Below, in pieces: positions 40,949 to 41,176 of a stretch of DNA of 41,176 nucleotides. The stretch is taken from contig JAUHYK010000038.1 of NCBI GenBank assembly GCA_030426465.1, positions 1-41,176 of the forward strand. The letters are read 5' to 3'. The translations under genes were made by a program, and so were the position numbers. This DNA comes from Alphaproteobacteria bacterium (GTDB taxonomy: Bacteria > Pseudomonadota > Alphaproteobacteria > Caulobacterales > Parvularculaceae). The notes below the pieces were generated by a model, which saw only the letters and a list, made by a program, of their open reading frames with translations, ran no database searches and was not told the origin of the DNA. Position 1 is the stretch's first letter. The number at the start of each line of letters is the position of its first letter.

Positions 40949-41176
40949 TTAATCTGCAGACGGAAGATCAGCGATCTTGGCGCCGGCGATATGCGCCGCA
41001 CCTTCCTTCAGTTCAATCGGCGCCGTCAATTTCCCGCCCGCCGCGATGGCGGCGAGGGTGAGGGTCGCCGCGGCTTTTTCCGCTTCCTCCGCATTAAGGG
41101 CGCCAGCTTTTGCGAGAAGCTCGATAAACGGCGCCGGTGCAATGATTTCGGTCTTCAGCGCGCCTTCGGGGGAGCC
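40949..41176 (-). CDS. C-terminal end of an unidentified protein, cut by the window edge
   Basis: The last 75 codons of a minus-strand gene are visible, with a TAA stop at 40949-40951. The residues are Ala- and Leu-rich and include PFIELLAKAGALNAEEAEKA, TLAAIAAGGKLTAPIELKEG and a final IADLPSAD. The pattern of a helix followed by a strand pair and ending around the reading -L-A-DL- recalls the C-terminus of DUF2125 periplasmic proteins, but this is a weak impression. The frame is open to the edge and codon use is like its neighbours. Confidence 0.5.
   Translation of the reverse strand, partial: GSPEGALKTEIIAPAPFIELLAKAGALNAEEAEKAAATLTLAAIAAGGKLTAPIELKEGAAHIAGAKIADLPSAD

Overview
The window looks like chromosomal DNA of a GC-rich Gram-negative bacterium, most probably an alphaproteobacterium. 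The evidence is a TonB-dependent receptor, many lipoprotein and twin-arginine leaders, a TadD-like lipoprotein, BKACE (DUF849) and HpaI-type aldolase genes, and a 5-oxoprolinase operon. A Parvularcula/Hyphomonas-like lineage would fit, but that is a guess from gene content, not a measurement.

Layout. (1) 1-3.2 kb is housekeeping: the end of pheS, a small DUF302 gene wedged between pheS and pheT, pheT, and tRNA-Thr(CGT). (2) 3.2-9.85 kb is a probable small genomic island. The last 14 bases of the tRNA gene, including CCA, recur in direct orientation at 9833-9846 inside a longer imperfect match. Between the copies lie a minus-strand operon (GST-like protein, DUF4136 lipoprotein, formylglycine-type sulfatase, beta-barrel channel, small membrane protein), a Sel1-like lipoprotein, and a divergent membrane-bound LytTR regulator. 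No integrase is visible. (3) 10-16.5 kb is a plus-strand set: a triple NTF2-fold exported protein, a B3-like metallo-beta-lactamase-fold lipoprotein lacking one zinc ligand, an MFS transporter, an HpaI-like aldolase and a bicupin. (4) 16.5-22.9 kb holds a minus-strand operon (NTF2-fold protein, aldehyde dehydrogenase, BKACE), an AraC regulator, an iron-type alcohol dehydrogenase and a divergent SDR. (5) 23.4-34.3 kb holds a TonB-dependent receptor flanked by two paralogous amidohydrolases (one cytoplasmic, one with an export leader), three paralogous BNR/Asp-box proteins and a BCCT transporter with an altered substrate-site motif. (6) 34.2-37.8 kb is a tightly overlapping operon of a YcsG-like NRAMP-fold transporter with pxpA, pxpB and pxpC (5-oxoprolinase). 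(7) 38-41.2 kb holds a TadD-like TPR lipoprotein, an M17 aminopeptidase, a short MarR regulator and the end of an unidentified gene.

How the genes may work together. Regions 3-5 read as one catabolic neighbourhood: outer-membrane uptake (TonB receptor), exported processing (Tat amidohydrolase, two exported BNR proteins, exported NTF2 and MBL-fold proteins), inner-membrane uptake (MFS, BCCT), then cytoplasmic hydrolysis, redox steps (ADH, SDR, ALDH), retro-aldol cleavage and beta-keto acid cleavage to central metabolites. The substrate cannot be read from the sequence. The enzyme mix suggests a medium-sized organic compound containing hydrolysable, carbonyl and beta-keto functions.
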